From Gemmatimonadaceae bacterium (lineage in GTDB: Bacteria > Gemmatimonadota > Gemmatimonadetes > Gemmatimonadales > Gemmatimonadaceae): DNA of 51,586 nucleotides. Shown piece after piece: positions 1 to 9,086 of this stretch; positions within the stretch are counted from its first letter, which is position 1, and the number at the start of each line of letters is the position of its first letter. The position numbers and the translations under genes are program-made. The notes under the pieces were generated by a model, which saw only the letters and a list, made by a program, of their open reading frames with translations, was not told where the DNA came from and made no database searches. The stretch lies in assembly GCA_025930755.1 (NCBI GenBank), contig JAICOJ010000014.1, positions 1-51,586 on the forward strand, in the 5' to 3' direction.

Positions 1-84
<84 letters not shown>

Positions 85-92
85 CCTACGTC

Positions 93-311
93 TTACGGCT
101 GCGGATTCGCCGGTGGGGGATTCCCGCCGCCCGATCCAGCCGCTGGCGTCTCCACTTCTATCCGCGTCTCGTCGCCACCGCCGCCTGGACCACCGGCGAA
201 CACGAACCACGCGATGAGCGCAACCACCACCAGTACCACGATTGCCCAGATCCAGCCGGAGCTACCAGCACTTCCGCCCCCGGGGCTCTGGTTCACTTGT
301 ACGTCGGCCAT
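93..311 (-). CDS. Small single-pass membrane protein, unknown function
   Basis: This encodes a 72-residue protein of unknown function. The ATG at 311 is preceded by a strong GAGGAGG ribosome site, which decides the start over the longer upstream frame. A short Ser/Gly-rich N-terminus leads into one membrane helix (about residues 18-38, a run of I, V, L and A), followed by a Gly/Pro-rich tail ending in PPPANPQP. The tail resembles a flexible linker on one side of the membrane. It lies downstream of msrQ on the same strand with a gap of about 95 bases, so it could be cotranscribed, but nothing in the sequence links it to that function. Confidence 0.7.
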   Translation of the reverse strand: MADVQVNQSPGGGSAGSSGWIWAIVVLVVVALIAWFVFAGGPGGGGDETRIEVETPAAGSGGGNPPPANPQP

Positions 312-405
312 GGCTTTCCTCCTCGAATGGGCCGAACCCCGCGCCGGCCTCGCCGCGGGATGGCGTGAGCGCCCACGTGCTATGCAAGGGGAACGCCAGC
401 GAGGG

Positions 406-1020
406 CTAGCCCTTTGCCTGCCGGGGGAAGCGCAGGAGGAAGAGGACCGCGAAAATCCCGGCATAGATCAGGGGCTCGCGGATGTCCTTCTTCACAGCCC
501 AGAGGAAATGGATGGTTCCGAGTGCGGCAACCACCCAAACGAGCCGGTGAAGCTTCTTCCACCGGCGTCCCATGCGGCGGATCGCGCCCTTCGTCGACGT
601 CACCGCGAGCGGGATCATCAACAGGAACGCCGTCATCCCCACCGTGATGTACAGATGCTCGGCGACATCCTCGACGATGTCGCTGACGTCGAAGAACATG
701 TCGAGTCCGATGTACATCGAGAGGTGGAGGCAGGCATATCCGAACGTGACCAGTCCGATCGTCCGGCGGTGCCTGGCGAGCCAGTTCCACCCCGTGAAGC
801 GGCGCAGCGGAGTGATGGCGAGGGTGAGGATCAAGAACCGGAGGGTCCAGAGTCCGGTTTGAATCTCGAGCTCCTCGATGGGGTTGGCGCCGAGATCGTC
901 GGCGAGGGCGCTGCGCGCCAGCCAGAGGGCGGGGAGTAGACAAACGAGGACGAGCGAAAGCGTCGCCCACCGCCGGCCGTGCGATCGCTGGCCCTCGCGC
1001 GGGATGGCGGTTGCCGTCAG
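406..1020 (-). CDS. msrQ: MsrQ, heme-binding membrane subunit of MsrPQ
   Basis: MsrQ is the inner-membrane b-type heme protein that feeds respiratory electrons to periplasmic MsrP for repair of oxidised methionines. The 204-residue product has five to six hydrophobic helices, conserved histidines in the segments [20 protein letters not shown] and LGTIHFLWA, and the family pattern [17 protein letters not shown]. No ATG, GTG or TTG fits near the expected start. A CTG at 1020 overlaps the msrP stop as CTGA and has a GAGGA site six to seven bases upstream, so I place the start there. An ATG at 1140 in the same frame would overlap msrP by 124 bases and is less likely. Translation is probably coupled to msrP. 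Confidence 0.88.
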   Translation of the reverse strand: MTATAIPREGQRSHGRRWATLSLVLVCLLPALWLARSALADDLGANPIEELEIQTGLWTLRFLILTLAITPLRRFTGWNWLARHRRTIGLVTFGYACLHLSMYIGLDMFFDVSDIVEDVAEHLYITVGMTAFLLMIPLAVTSTKGAIRRMGRRWKKLHRLVWVVAALGTIHFLWAVKKDIREPLIYAGIFAVLFLLRFPRQAKG

Positions 1021-1943
1021 TAGAACTTCCTCAGATCCATCCCGGCGTAGAGGCGCGCGACCTGGTCCGCGTACCCGTTGAATGGCAGTGTCGCGCGACG
1101 GCGGAACTCGCCGATGCGACGCTCCTTCGCCTGACTCCATCGCGGGTGGTCGACCTCGGGATTCACGTTGGCGTAGAAGCCGTACTCGTCAGGCGCGGCG
1201 TCGTTCCACGCGGTGCGCGGCTGCGTCTCGACGAAGCGCATCCTGACGATCGACTTGACGCCCTTGAACCCATACTTCCATGGAACGACGAGTCGGAGCG
1301 GCGCGCCATTCTGATTGGGTAGGACCTTCCCGTACAGGCCGGCCGCGAGGATCGTCAGCGGATGCATCGCTTCGTCCATGCGAAGCCCTTCCGTGTACGG
1401 CCAATTCAACACCTGCCGCCGCTGTCCCGGCATCTGCCGGGGATCCAGCAACGTCGTGAGCTCGACGTATTTCGCTTTCGACGTCGGCTCCACGCGCTTG
1501 ATGAGATCCGCCAGGGGGAACCCGAGCCAGGGAATCACCATCGACCAGGCCTCGACGCAGCGCATGCGGTAGACACGCTCCTCGAGCTTGTGCGGCTTGA
1601 GGAAGTCCTCGATCGCGTACACGGCCGGCTTTTTCACGTGCCCTTCGATCGCGATGGACCACGGCCGTGTGCGGAGGGTGTGGGCGTTCTTCGCCGGCTC
1701 GTCCTTGTCGGTACCGAACTCGTAGAAGTTGTTGTACGTCGTGACGTCCTCATACGGCGTGAGCTTGTCGTCGCCCTGGTCCTGGCCGTCGCGACCATGC
1801 AGCGCGCTCATCCCCCAGGGGACACCCGCTCCCACGGCGGCCAACCCGAGACCGGCCTTCGTGATGAACCGACGTCGATCGAGATAGGTCGCTTCATCGG
1901 TAATGTCGGAGGCGCGAAGGTCGGGCGCGCGCTTGATCAGCAT
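1017..1943 (-). CDS. msrP: MsrP, periplasmic molybdopterin methionine sulfoxide reductase catalytic subunit
   Basis: MsrP reduces protein-bound methionine sulfoxide in the periplasm using a molybdopterin cofactor. The 308-residue product starts at the ATG at 1943, giving [17 protein letters not shown], which matches the usual N-terminus of the family. A twin-arginine signal ([19 protein letters not shown]) indicates folded export by Tat. The cofactor cysteine is in [14 protein letters not shown], and the C-terminal region ([20 protein letters not shown]) is typical of the family. It precedes msrQ on the same strand, the standard operon order. The gene to its right is divergent with about 130 bases between starts, which should hold both promoters. 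Confidence 0.95.
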   Translation of the reverse strand: MLIKRAPDLRASDITDEATYLDRRRFITKAGLGLAAVGAGVPWGMSALHGRDGQDQGDDKLTPYEDVTTYNNFYEFGTDKDEPAKNAHTLRTRPWSIAIEGHVKKPAVYAIEDFLKPHKLEERVYRMRCVEAWSMVIPWLGFPLADLIKRVEPTSKAKYVELTTLLDPRQMPGQRRQVLNWPYTEGLRMDEAMHPLTILAAGLYGKVLPNQNGAPLRLVVPWKYGFKGVKSIVRMRFVETQPRTAWNDAAPDEYGFYANVNPEVDHPRWSQAKERRIGEFRRRATLPFNGYADQVARLYAGMDLRKFY

Positions 1944-2072
1944 TCGAGGCTCCACGAAGGGGGGCGGGCTATCTAGAATACAGCGTGCGGCGGGGCGAGT
2001 TCCAGATCCCGACGCGCTCGACACCACTCGCGCCCGCGGCTATCCTCGTGCGGGCTCACTCGAGGTACGACC

Positions 2073-3332
2073 ATGATTCGCTCTATCGTCTTCTCGACCC
2101 TCACCTGTGCCGCGGCGGTGTCCACTCTCGCCGCGCAGCAGTCGCGCGTCGCCTGCGACGCTGACAACGGCGGCATTACTCTTCCGCAAGGGTTCTGCGC
2201 CCTTGTCGTCGCCGACAGCCTCGGCCCCGCACGCCACTTCGTCGTTGCGCCGAACGGTGATCTGTTCGTCGCGATTCGAAACACGCGCGACGTGAAGGGC
2301 GCGATCGTCGCGCTGCGCGACACGACCGGTGATGGCCGCATGGATGTGCGCGAGCGGTTTGGCGAGAACGGCGGCTCGGGCATCGCGCTCCGTGGGACCG
2401 ATCTCTTCTTCGGCACCGACGATGCCGTGCTCCGGTACTCGGTCCCGCGTGGCGCGCTCCGCCCGACGGGCGCCCCGGATACCGTGGTCGGTCAGCTTCC
2501 CACCGGACGCAGTCATACGGCGAAAACCATCGCGCTGCGTGGCAACGATCTGTTCGTGAACATTGGCTCGCCCTCGAACGCCTGTCAGGTTCAGGATCGC
2601 CGTCCGCAGTCTCCCGGACAGACCCCCTGTCCGGAGCTCGACACGCGCGCAGGCATCTGGCGATTCGACGCGACCGATAAAGGTCAGACGCAGGACGATG
2701 GAGAGCGCTGGGCGACCGGCATTCGCAACGCCGTCGCGATCACGGTCCACCCATCGGGCGGTACGCTGTGGGCGGCGCAGCATGGCCGGGACAACCTGGT
2801 GCAGAACTGGCCCGCGCACTTCGACACGACGGAGAGCGCGGAGCTGCCCGCCGAGGAGCTTCTTCAGGTGGGACGCGGCGATGATTTCGGGTGGCCGTAC
2901 TGCTTTTACGATGGCCAGGCGAAGCGGAAGGTGCTCGCACCCGAGTATGGCGGAGACGGCCAGCAGGTGGGACGATGCGCCAACGTGAAGGGACCCGCCG
3001 CCGCGATGCCGGCGCACTGGGCGCCTAACGGGCTCGTCTTCTACACGGCGACGCAGTTTCCCGCCCGCTACCGGAATGGCGCCTTCATCGCGTTCCACGG
3101 CTCATGGAACCGGGCGCCGCGACCGCAGGGCGGCTACAACGTGGTGTTCGTTCCCTTCGCGAATGGCCGGGCGGGGCCGTACGAGGTCTTCGCGACGGGC
3201 TTCGCGGGTGACTCGGTGCAGCCCGCCGGCGCTCGCCACCGTCCCGCGGGCGTTGCGGTCGGCCCCGACGGGTCGCTGTACATCAGTGACGATCGCGGGG
3301 GGCGAATTTGGAGGGTGATGCGAAAGGAATGA
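2073..3332 (+). CDS. Exported PQQ-type sugar (glucose/sorbosone) dehydrogenase family protein
   Basis: This 419-residue protein has a Sec signal peptide (MIRSIVFSTLTCAAAVSTLAAQ) and the six-bladed propeller sequence pattern of soluble aldose or sorbosone dehydrogenases. Recognisable pieces are NGDLFVAIRNTRD, GIALRGTDLFFGTDDAVLRY, WATGIRNAVAI, the DDFGWPYCF blade motif, FIAFHGSWNR, RHRPAGVAVGPDGSLYISDD and the closing GGRIWRV. Family members oxidise sugars with PQQ in the periplasm; the exact sugar cannot be read from sequence. It stands alone, convergent with the gene at 3401, and its 3' end runs into a repeat hairpin. Confidence 0.88.
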   Translation: MIRSIVFSTLTCAAAVSTLAAQQSRVACDADNGGITLPQGFCALVVADSLGPARHFVVAPNGDLFVAIRNTRDVKGAIVALRDTTGDGRMDVRERFGENGGSGIALRGTDLFFGTDDAVLRYSVPRGALRPTGAPDTVVGQLPTGRSHTAKTIALRGNDLFVNIGSPSNACQVQDRRPQSPGQTPCPELDTRAGIWRFDATDKGQTQDDGERWATGIRNAVAITVHPSGGTLWAAQHGRDNLVQNWPAHFDTTESAELPAEELLQVGRGDDFGWPYCFYDGQAKRKVLAPEYGGDGQQVGRCANVKGPAAAMPAHWAPNGLVFYTATQFPARYRNGAFIAFHGSWNRAPRPQGGYNVVFVPFANGRAGPYEVFATGFAGDSVQPAGARHRPAGVAVGPDGSLYISDDRGGRIWRVMRKE

Positions 3333-3409
3333 GGAACGAGGAACGGGGAAGTGGCGTGGACGCTCTGGTGCGCCGAACTCGACGGGCCACTTCCTCGTTC
3401 CTACCTCGG
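3331..3409. repeat. AACGAGG-family inverted repeat at convergent gene ends
   Basis: The left arm (3331-3355) contains GAGGAACGAGG followed by GAAGTGGC, and the right arm (3386-3409) is nearly its reverse complement, starting GCCACTTCCTCGTTCC. The arms flank a loop of about 30 bases and sit between the convergent stops at 3332 and 3401, overlapping both genes. A role as bidirectional terminator is inferred from position. Confidence 0.85.
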
Positions 3410-3940
3410 TTCCGTCGCCGCGACCTGTCCCGTCGCCGCGTCCCGCATCGCGCCTAACAGCGTCGCCACGTCGCTGCGGGTCAGGATGATGTAGATGCGG
3501 CGCTCGCGCGCGTTATCGACGACGTAGAGCGCATACCGCGAGACATCATCGCGGTCGATGCGGTCGATCATCATCGACATCGATGGGCCGAGCGAGAGAT
3601 AGGGCGACTTGTATTCGACCTTCTTGGATCCGTCAGCGTATTCGTACGTGACGGCCGACAGCGGTACGCCGCGGTGCGAATCCACGAGCGCCCACGAGCT
3701 GTCGGTCCAGCGCGCGAGGCGCTCCGCCTCGACGTAGCCCGTGATGCGCGCCATTCCACGCCACGCTTCCACCAGCACCCTGCCGTCGACGAGCGGGCCG
3801 ATCGTGAGCATCGTCGTGCTGACCCGCATGCGCGTCTGTCCGGGCACGAGCGGCTGGGAGGGCCCGAGTGACTGCGCGGACGCCGACGCGCCCCAGGCGA
3901 ACATGATGATCGAAGCGGTGCGAACGAGTGTGCGGGGCAT
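3401..3940 (-). CDS. Exported protein of unknown function, paralogue of its neighbour
   Basis: The 179-residue product begins with a Sec signal (MPRTLVRTASIIMFAWGASASAQ), so it is probably periplasmic. No known domain is recognised. It shares layout with the product of 4123-4614: a beta-rich middle with the pattern R-W-x-D-S, then a bulky hydrophobic strand (YIILTRSDVATLLGAMRDAA) that aligns with the end of the neighbour (AMVPMRKSQARGFLAALREAA). Both genes point the same way, separated by a repeat hairpin, and look like an old tandem duplication. Its 3' end lies in the AACGAGG repeat. Confidence 0.75.
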   Translation of the reverse strand: MPRTLVRTASIIMFAWGASASAQSLGPSQPLVPGQTRMRVSTTMLTIGPLVDGRVLVEAWRGMARITGYVEAERLARWTDSSWALVDSHRGVPLSAVTYEYADGSKKVEYKSPYLSLGPSMSMMIDRIDRDDVSRYALYVVDNARERRIYIILTRSDVATLLGAMRDAATGQVAATEPR

Positions 3941-4051
3941 GGCCTCCTCCGGAGATACGCATAACGCGCGGGGCTTCCTCTAGAGGACGGGGTGCCGTCG
4001 GCAAACGCAACAGCTCTCGCACCATGGGGTTGAGGGCACCTTCTGCAGACA

Positions 4052-4118
4052 TCAGGGGGTCAGGCGTCAGGAACGTCATGGCTTCTCCCCTGATTTCCGA
4101 CTCCGGACCCTGACCCCC
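4052..4118. repeat. TCAGG/CCTGA inverted repeat, probable minus-strand terminator
   Basis: GGGGGTCAGG at 4055-4064 is the exact reverse complement of CCTGACCCCC at 4109-4118. The element lies between two minus-strand genes, just beyond the stop of 4123-4614, where a terminator is expected. It is a degenerate relative of the CCTGACT family. Confidence 0.7.
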
Positions 4119-4122
4119 AGGA

Positions 4123-4614
4123 TCACCGCGGCCGGCGGGCCACGTGCGCGGCTTCGCGGAGCGCCGCCAGGAAGCCGCGGGCCTGCGACTTCCGCATCGG
4201 CACCATGGCCGCGCTGTGATCGCCCACCCACGCCGTCAGGAAGAGCTGGGAGCCCCGATCGGTCACTCGGCGCGTGAATTCCAGCCCGCTGCGATACGAC
4301 GAGTCGCTGTGACGCAGCACCGGCGACGAGGACTCGGTCGTGTGCCCGTTAGGCGCATCCGCATCGCGGGCGACGAACGCCGAGGCCGAGTCCAGCCAGC
4401 GCTCGACCGACCGCGAATCCAGATAGACGACGATCGCCTGCGGCCGTCGCCAGAGAAACACCTCGACGCGCGGGGCGTCGGCGCTGATGCGCAGCGTCAC
4501 ATCATCGACGTTGTATTCGGCGATCGTCCGCGCCGAGGGCAACGATGCTCCCTGCGCGAGCAGTGGCGACGACATGAGGACCGAGCACAGAGCGAGCGAG
4601 CGAAACGGGGGCAT
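4123..4614 (-). CDS. Exported protein of unknown function, paralogue of 3401-3940
   Basis: The 163-residue product starts at the ATG at 4614 (MPPFRSLALCSVLMSSPLLAQG), giving a clear signal peptide; the frame stays open upstream but that part lacks export features. The mature part resembles the 3401-3940 product around RWLDSASAFVARD and the C-terminal FLAALREAAHVARR helix. There is no catalytic motif. It is divergent from the CHRD lipoprotein gene, with about 200 bases between starts for promoters. Function unknown. Confidence 0.7.
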   Translation of the reverse strand: MPPFRSLALCSVLMSSPLLAQGASLPSARTIAEYNVDDVTLRISADAPRVEVFLWRRPQAIVVYLDSRSVERWLDSASAFVARDADAPNGHTTESSSPVLRHSDSSYRSGLEFTRRVTDRGSQLFLTAWVGDHSAAMVPMRKSQARGFLAALREAAHVARRPR

Positions 4615-4817
4615 GGAGAGACGCGAGAAAGGTGAGAGACATCGCCGGCGCCGTGTCGTTCGACTGCGCCGCCGAGTTACTGCGGTGAACAGCAAGAAAC
4701 GCGCGGTAAAAGATGGTGGCTCCAGTTGTCGCGCGCGAATCCCCCTTTCACACTGCAGTGTCGGCGGGGCGCAGTTGTTGCGAGCGCCCACAGTGTACCC
4801 TCGTATGGGGAGGCTGC

Positions 4818-5294
4818 ATGCGTATGCTCAGACACTTCGCGTTGATGTCGCTGGCCGTCGGTCTCACGGTCGCCGCGTGCGACGACGATGACGAGACCGG
4901 TCCGTCGCCGCGGCAATTCACGGCGACGCTCGCGGGCACGAACGAGCGGCCAACGCCAGTGACGACCGGCGTCACAGGAACGGCCACGATGAGCGTGCCG
5001 AACAATAGCAACCAGATGACCTGGACGATCAACGTCGCCAACGTCCCGGCGAACGATACGATCACAGTCGCCCACATTCACAAGGGCGTCGCTGACTCTG
5101 CCGGTGGCATCGTCGTCGATTTCCAGGCCAACTTCACCCGGGGCGGCAACGGTACCACAGCGACGGCGAGCGGAACCACCGCCGTTCCCGACTCGGTATT
5201 TACGCTCATTTCGGGCAATCGCGCCTACGTCAACGTGCATTCCAGACGGTTCGGCGGCGGAGTGACCCGCGGGCAGGTGGTACAACAGCCGTAA
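4818..5294 (+). CDS. CHRD-domain lipoprotein
   Basis: This encodes a 158-residue exported protein with one CHRD domain. The ATG at 4818 has a GGGGAGG site five bases upstream. The signal MRMLRHFALMSLAVGLTVAAC ends in a lipobox cysteine followed by DDDDE, a spacer typical of outer-membrane lipoproteins. The CHRD pattern is seen in FTATLAGTNERPTPVTTGVTG, in VAHIHKG and in AYVNVHSRRFGGGVTRGQV, where histidines lie on domain strands. CHRD domains occur in chordin and many bacterial surface proteins; their role in bacteria is not established. It converges on the PAP2 gene with a 15-base gap. Confidence 0.88.
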   Translation: MRMLRHFALMSLAVGLTVAACDDDDETGPSPRQFTATLAGTNERPTPVTTGVTGTATMSVPNNSNQMTWTINVANVPANDTITVAHIHKGVADSAGGIVVDFQANFTRGGNGTTATASGTTAVPDSVFTLISGNRAYVNVHSRRFGGGVTRGQVVQQP

Positions 5295-5309
5295 GACTGA
5301 CAGGTGGCC

Positions 5310-6035
5310 TCACGACTCCGCGACGGGCGCCGGTTCACCACCGGCGCCCATCGCGCGTTCAGGCACCGGCGGACGCCGAAACGCCGTATACGTCGCGGCG
5401 AGCCACAGCAGCCCCACCAGCACGCCGCCGACGATGTCAGTCGGCCAATGCACACCGAGGTAGAGGCGTGAGTACAGGCTGATGATCAGCAGTACGACGG
5501 CGGCACGCATCGGCCAGCTCCAGCCACGCTCGCGCCGGAGCAGGATGGCCACCGTCAGCAACACGGAGATGCTCGCGATCGCGTGACCGCTCGGAAACGC
5601 GGCCCAGGCGTGCTGACCGCGCTGCTCGAACAGCTCGGGCCGTGGGCGATCGAAGATGTCCTTCAACAGCGCGTTGAGCGTGAGGCTGCCCAGCTGCACC
5701 GTCACCAGGTGCGCGGCCAGGTCGGGACGCTTGCGCCTGACGAGTAGCCACAGCGACACCGCGGCGACGAGGGGAAGGAGCGTGATGTTCGTTCCCAGCC
5801 ACGGGAGAACGAGCATCAGCGTGTCGAAGGGCTCCGGGAACCTTACGTGGGTGCGGATCAGCAGCGCTCGCTCCCACGCGAGTCCCTGGTCCCAGTTCCC
5901 GGTGCTGCGCATGAGCTGCGCGAAGAGAATGCCGACGAGCAGGGCGCCGAAGTAGCCGCCCACGATCCAGCTCACCGTCCAGGCCAGATCTCCGCGGCGA
6001 CGAAACCATTGCCGCCGTGATCCCACCGCCATCAC
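5310..6035 (-). CDS. PAP2-family membrane phosphatase (first of tandem pair)
   Basis: A 241-residue integral membrane phosphatase of the type-2 phosphatidic acid phosphatase family. All three signature motifs are present: K-x6-RP as KDIFDRPRP, PSGH as FPSGHAIAS, and SR-x5-H-x3-D as SRLYLGVHWPTD. About six membrane helices surround them. Enzymes of this family remove phosphate from lipid phosphates such as phosphatidate or undecaprenyl pyrophosphate; the substrate is not predictable here. Its start overlaps the stop of the similar upstream gene by 4 bases (ATGA), so the two are translationally coupled. Confidence 0.92.
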   Translation of the reverse strand: MMAVGSRRQWFRRRGDLAWTVSWIVGGYFGALLVGILFAQLMRSTGNWDQGLAWERALLIRTHVRFPEPFDTLMLVLPWLGTNITLLPLVAAVSLWLLVRRKRPDLAAHLVTVQLGSLTLNALLKDIFDRPRPELFEQRGQHAWAAFPSGHAIASISVLLTVAILLRRERGWSWPMRAAVVLLIISLYSRLYLGVHWPTDIVGGVLVGLLWLAATYTAFRRPPVPERAMGAGGEPAPVAES

Positions 6036-6865
6036 TGATCGAATCCTTTCGACGCTCGCTCCAGCTTGGAGAGATCCTCTTCCTGCTCGAGCACCCGCGG
6101 CCGGAACCGCAGCCCAAAGACTCGCACCGCTTCGAGGCCGGCGAGGCAGAACCCGGCCCAGGCGAGCCCAATGACCATCCCCGCGATCACATCAGAGGGG
6201 TAATGGACGCCGAGGTAGAGGCGGCTCACCGAGATGAGCCCCACCAGCAGCAGCGACGCGATGATCGTGAGCGCCCGCATCCACCGGCGCTTCTCGAGCC
6301 GCGCGATGAGATACGCGACCGTGAAGTACACGATGGCCGAGCTCATGGCGTGGCCCGAGGGGAACGAGCTGCTCGAGGGCTCGGTGAGCCACTCGAAGAG
6401 CTGCGGCCTTGGCCGGTCGAAGCTCGACTTCAGAACGGTGTTGAGCACGATGCCCCCCGCCGAGGCCACCAGCAGAAGGAACGCGGAGAAGCGGTGCTGC
6501 GTGGCGATCAGGAAGAGGGCGGAGATGAGCACGATCATCATCACCACGAGACCGGTGCCCAGCGCCGTGATCTCGAGCAGCGACCGCTCGATCCACGGGA
6601 TGCGGTGCGCCCCCATCCAGCGCATCACCGCTTCATCGAACGTCTGAGTCGCTCCGCTTTGCACGTGCGAGGCGAGCTCGACGAAGAGCCAGGTGCAGGC
6701 GAGGGCAAGCACCGCTCCACCAACGAGGTAGATGCCGAGCGCGGTGTAGAAGCTGCTCGCGTGGCGGCCGATGGCGCGCAGCGTCGAGTACAACACGTCG
6801 CGCACGAGGTCGAAGCGGTTGCGCGGGTCCGCGCGCCGCTCGGGATTCCGTCTGGGGTCGGTCAT
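6032..6865 (-). CDS. PAP2-family membrane phosphatase (second of tandem pair)
   Basis: A 277-residue PAP2 phosphatase with motifs KSSFDRPRP, FPSGHAMSS and SRLYLGVHYPSD. It is longer at the N-terminus than its neighbour, with a charged cytoplasmic stretch (MTDPRRNPERRADPRNRFD) before the first helix. It is the first gene of a two-gene operon with 5310-6035. The two share the same layout and motif wording and look like a tandem duplication. The minus-strand promoter should lie in the 131-base gap before the divergent S46 peptidase. Confidence 0.92.
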   Translation of the reverse strand: MTDPRRNPERRADPRNRFDLVRDVLYSTLRAIGRHASSFYTALGIYLVGGAVLALACTWLFVELASHVQSGATQTFDEAVMRWMGAHRIPWIERSLLEITALGTGLVVMMIVLISALFLIATQHRFSAFLLLVASAGGIVLNTVLKSSFDRPRPQLFEWLTEPSSSSFPSGHAMSSAIVYFTVAYLIARLEKRRWMRALTIIASLLLVGLISVSRLYLGVHYPSDVIAGMVIGLAWAGFCLAGLEAVRVFGLRFRPRVLEQEEDLSKLERASKGFDQ

Positions 6866-6920
6866 TGAGGGGTCTCGTTACACACTCCGGGCCAACCTGA
6901 GGGTAGACGGCAAAGAGGTC

Positions 6921-6952
6921 CGAGTTCAGAATTCGGAAGTCAGATTTCAGAG
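6921..6952. repeat. TTCAGAA-family degenerate heptamers (single arm)
   Basis: Between divergent starts at 6865 and 6997 lies a run of related 7-mers (GTTCAGAATTC, then AAGTCAGATTTCAGAG). It is the same unit as in the hairpin at 20.5 kb but without an obvious partner arm. It is the only element of this kind found in a divergent gap. Confidence 0.5.
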
Positions 6953-6996
6953 ACACCAACCGTGAATCCGGCCTCTCCTGGGCCGCACAGGACCTC

Positions 6997-9084
6997 ATGA
7001 CCAGGCACTTTCGCGCCGCGCTTTTCCTCCTCCTTGCCGGACCCCTGGCAGCCCAGGTCGCGGCCCCGACCCTCGCTGGGTACCGTAAGGAATTCGGTAC
7101 GATGTGGACCTTCGATGCACCGCCGCTCGAATACTGGAAGGCGACGTACGACTTCGCCCCCGATCAGGCGTGGCTCGACAACGTTCGGCTCGCCTCGGTG
7201 CGCCTGCCGAACTGTTCCTCGTCGATCGTCTCGTCGCGTGGGCTCGTGCTCACCAACCACCACTGTGCGCGGTCGTGCATTTCGTCTTCCTCGCCGCGGG
7301 ACACGAACTACATCGAGGTCGGCTTCGTCGCCCCGTCGATGGCGGACGAGCGAAAGTGCCAGGGCCTCTACGTCGATCAGCTGCAGTCCGTCGAGGATGT
7401 GACGGCGCGCATTCGAGCGGCCAGTCGCGCAGCGACCGCGACCGCACAAGCCGAGCGACGAGCACGTGTAATCGATTCGATTCAGACGGACTGTCAGAAG
7501 AGCACCGGCTTCCAATGTCAGGTCGTCACGCTCTATCAGGGGGGGATGTACTCACTCTACCGGTACAAGCGCTACGATGACATACGCCTGGTAATGGCGC
7601 CCGAGGAAGGCGTTGCGTTCTTCGGCGGCGATCCGGACAACTTCACCTTCCCGCGGTACTGCCTCGACATCGCGCTGCTCCGCATCTACGAGAACGGACA
7701 GCCGCTGGCCGCCCGCAACTTTCTCCGGTGGAGCTCCGAGGGCGCGCAGGATGGCGATGTCGTGTTCGTGACCGGCAATCCAGGGAGCACCGGCCGTCTC
7801 CTGACGATGGCGCAGATGGAATATCTGCGCGACGTCGTGTATCCGGAGAATCTCGCCGCATACGCCCGACAGCTCGAGGTGTTGCGCGAGATCACGAAGA
7901 ACGACCCGGAGCGCGCACGCCGCTACGACAACACGATCTTCTCCCTGTCGAATTCCGAGAAGGCCGTCACCGGCTATCGCTCGGGCCTGCTCGATCCCGA
8001 CCTCATGGCGAAGAAGCGGGCCTTCGAGCGTGAGTTCCGCGCTCGTATCGCAAGGGATTCCAGGTTTCGCGCGCAGTACGGAGGCGCGTGGGATGCGATC
8101 GCCGCCGCGCAGCGTGAGCTCGCGTCGTTCGACAAGGCGGCGCGTTACCGCTCCTTCGCGGGCTCGCAGCTCCTGACCATGGCGGGCCAGATCGTGCGCA
8201 TTCCCGCGCAGTCCGCGCTCCCCGACAGCGCGCGCCTGCCGGAGTATCGCGGCGAGGCCATCGAGCGAATGAAGCGGCAGATCGCCACCGCCGCGCCGGT
8301 CGATACGCAGGTCGAGACGCGTTTGCTGGCCGCTCAGCTCGCCGCGGCGAAGCGTGCGCTCCCGGCCAACGACCCCTTCCTCCAGGCCGTCCTCGCGGGC
8401 CGCACCCCGGAGGCAGCCGCACGCGCGCTGATCGGCGGCACGACGCTGAACGACGCAGCCGCTCGTAAGGCGCTCGTCGATGGGGGCGCCGCGGCCGTCG
8501 CGGCCTCCAGCGACCCGCTCATCGTCGTCGCCCGCAAGATCGACCCGCTACAGCGACTTCTCTCCACGCGCGCACGGCGGTTGAACGCACTCATCGCGTC
8601 CGAGGCCGAGAAGCTCGGCCAGGCGATCTTCGCCGCATATGGCACGTCACTGCCACCCGACGCGACGTTCACGCTCCGTATCTCCGACGGACGGGTGAAG
8701 GGGTACCCGTACAACGGAACGGTCGCGCCCTACCGAACCAGCTTTTATGGTCTCTACGGCCGCTCGGCGGAATTCGGAGGCAGGCCCCCGTTCAACCTCC
8801 CGGCGCGCTGGCTCGCGCGCGCGGACAGCCTCGACCTCACCGCGCCGCTCAACTTCGTGTCGACCAACGACATCATCGGCGGGAACTCCGGCAGTCCCGT
8901 GATCAACCGCAACGCCCAGGTCGTGGGAGTGATCTTCGACAGCAACATCGAGGGCCTGCCGAACCGCTTCGTATTCACCGACGAGGTCGCGCGGTCGGTG
9001 AGCGTGCACTCGAGCGGGATCACCGAAGCGCTGCGCCGGATTTACGGGGCGGGCTGGGTGGTGGAGGAGCTCGAGGGACGGTAA
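6997..9084 (+). CDS. S46-family dipeptidyl peptidase (DPP7/DPP11-like), exported
   Basis: A 695-residue serine exopeptidase of family S46, which removes dipeptides from peptide N-termini in the periplasm of Gram-negative bacteria. The signal peptide is MTRHFRAALFLLLAGPLAAQ. The catalytic histidine is in VLTNHHC (residues 88-89), the aspartate lies in RYCLDIALLR, and the nucleophile is Ser631 in GGNSGSP. Length matches the family (about 700). The residue that decides DPP7 versus DPP11 specificity lies after Ser631 in the DSNIEGLPNRFVF region, but I cannot assign specificity with confidence. It is single, and followed by a large repeat hairpin before the helicase gene. Confidence 0.93.
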   Translation: MTRHFRAALFLLLAGPLAAQVAAPTLAGYRKEFGTMWTFDAPPLEYWKATYDFAPDQAWLDNVRLASVRLPNCSSSIVSSRGLVLTNHHCARSCISSSSPRDTNYIEVGFVAPSMADERKCQGLYVDQLQSVEDVTARIRAASRAATATAQAERRARVIDSIQTDCQKSTGFQCQVVTLYQGGMYSLYRYKRYDDIRLVMAPEEGVAFFGGDPDNFTFPRYCLDIALLRIYENGQPLAARNFLRWSSEGAQDGDVVFVTGNPGSTGRLLTMAQMEYLRDVVYPENLAAYARQLEVLREITKNDPERARRYDNTIFSLSNSEKAVTGYRSGLLDPDLMAKKRAFEREFRARIARDSRFRAQYGGAWDAIAAAQRELASFDKAARYRSFAGSQLLTMAGQIVRIPAQSALPDSARLPEYRGEAIERMKRQIATAAPVDTQVETRLLAAQLAAAKRALPANDPFLQAVLAGRTPEAAARALIGGTTLNDAAARKALVDGGAAAVAASSDPLIVVARKIDPLQRLLSTRARRLNALIASEAEKLGQAIFAAYGTSLPPDATFTLRISDGRVKGYPYNGTVAPYRTSFYGLYGRSAEFGGRPPFNLPARWLARADSLDLTAPLNFVSTNDIIGGNSGSPVINRNAQVVGVIFDSNIEGLPNRFVFTDEVARSVSVHSSGITEALRRIYGAGWVVEELEGR

Positions 9085-9086
9085 GA

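Noticed and set aside
6017-6868. Long plus-strand open frame opposite the PAP2 genes
   Set aside because: Its translation is low-complexity, rich in R, E, H and P, as expected from the antisense of GC-rich genes; the minus-strand frames carry complete PAP2 motifs.
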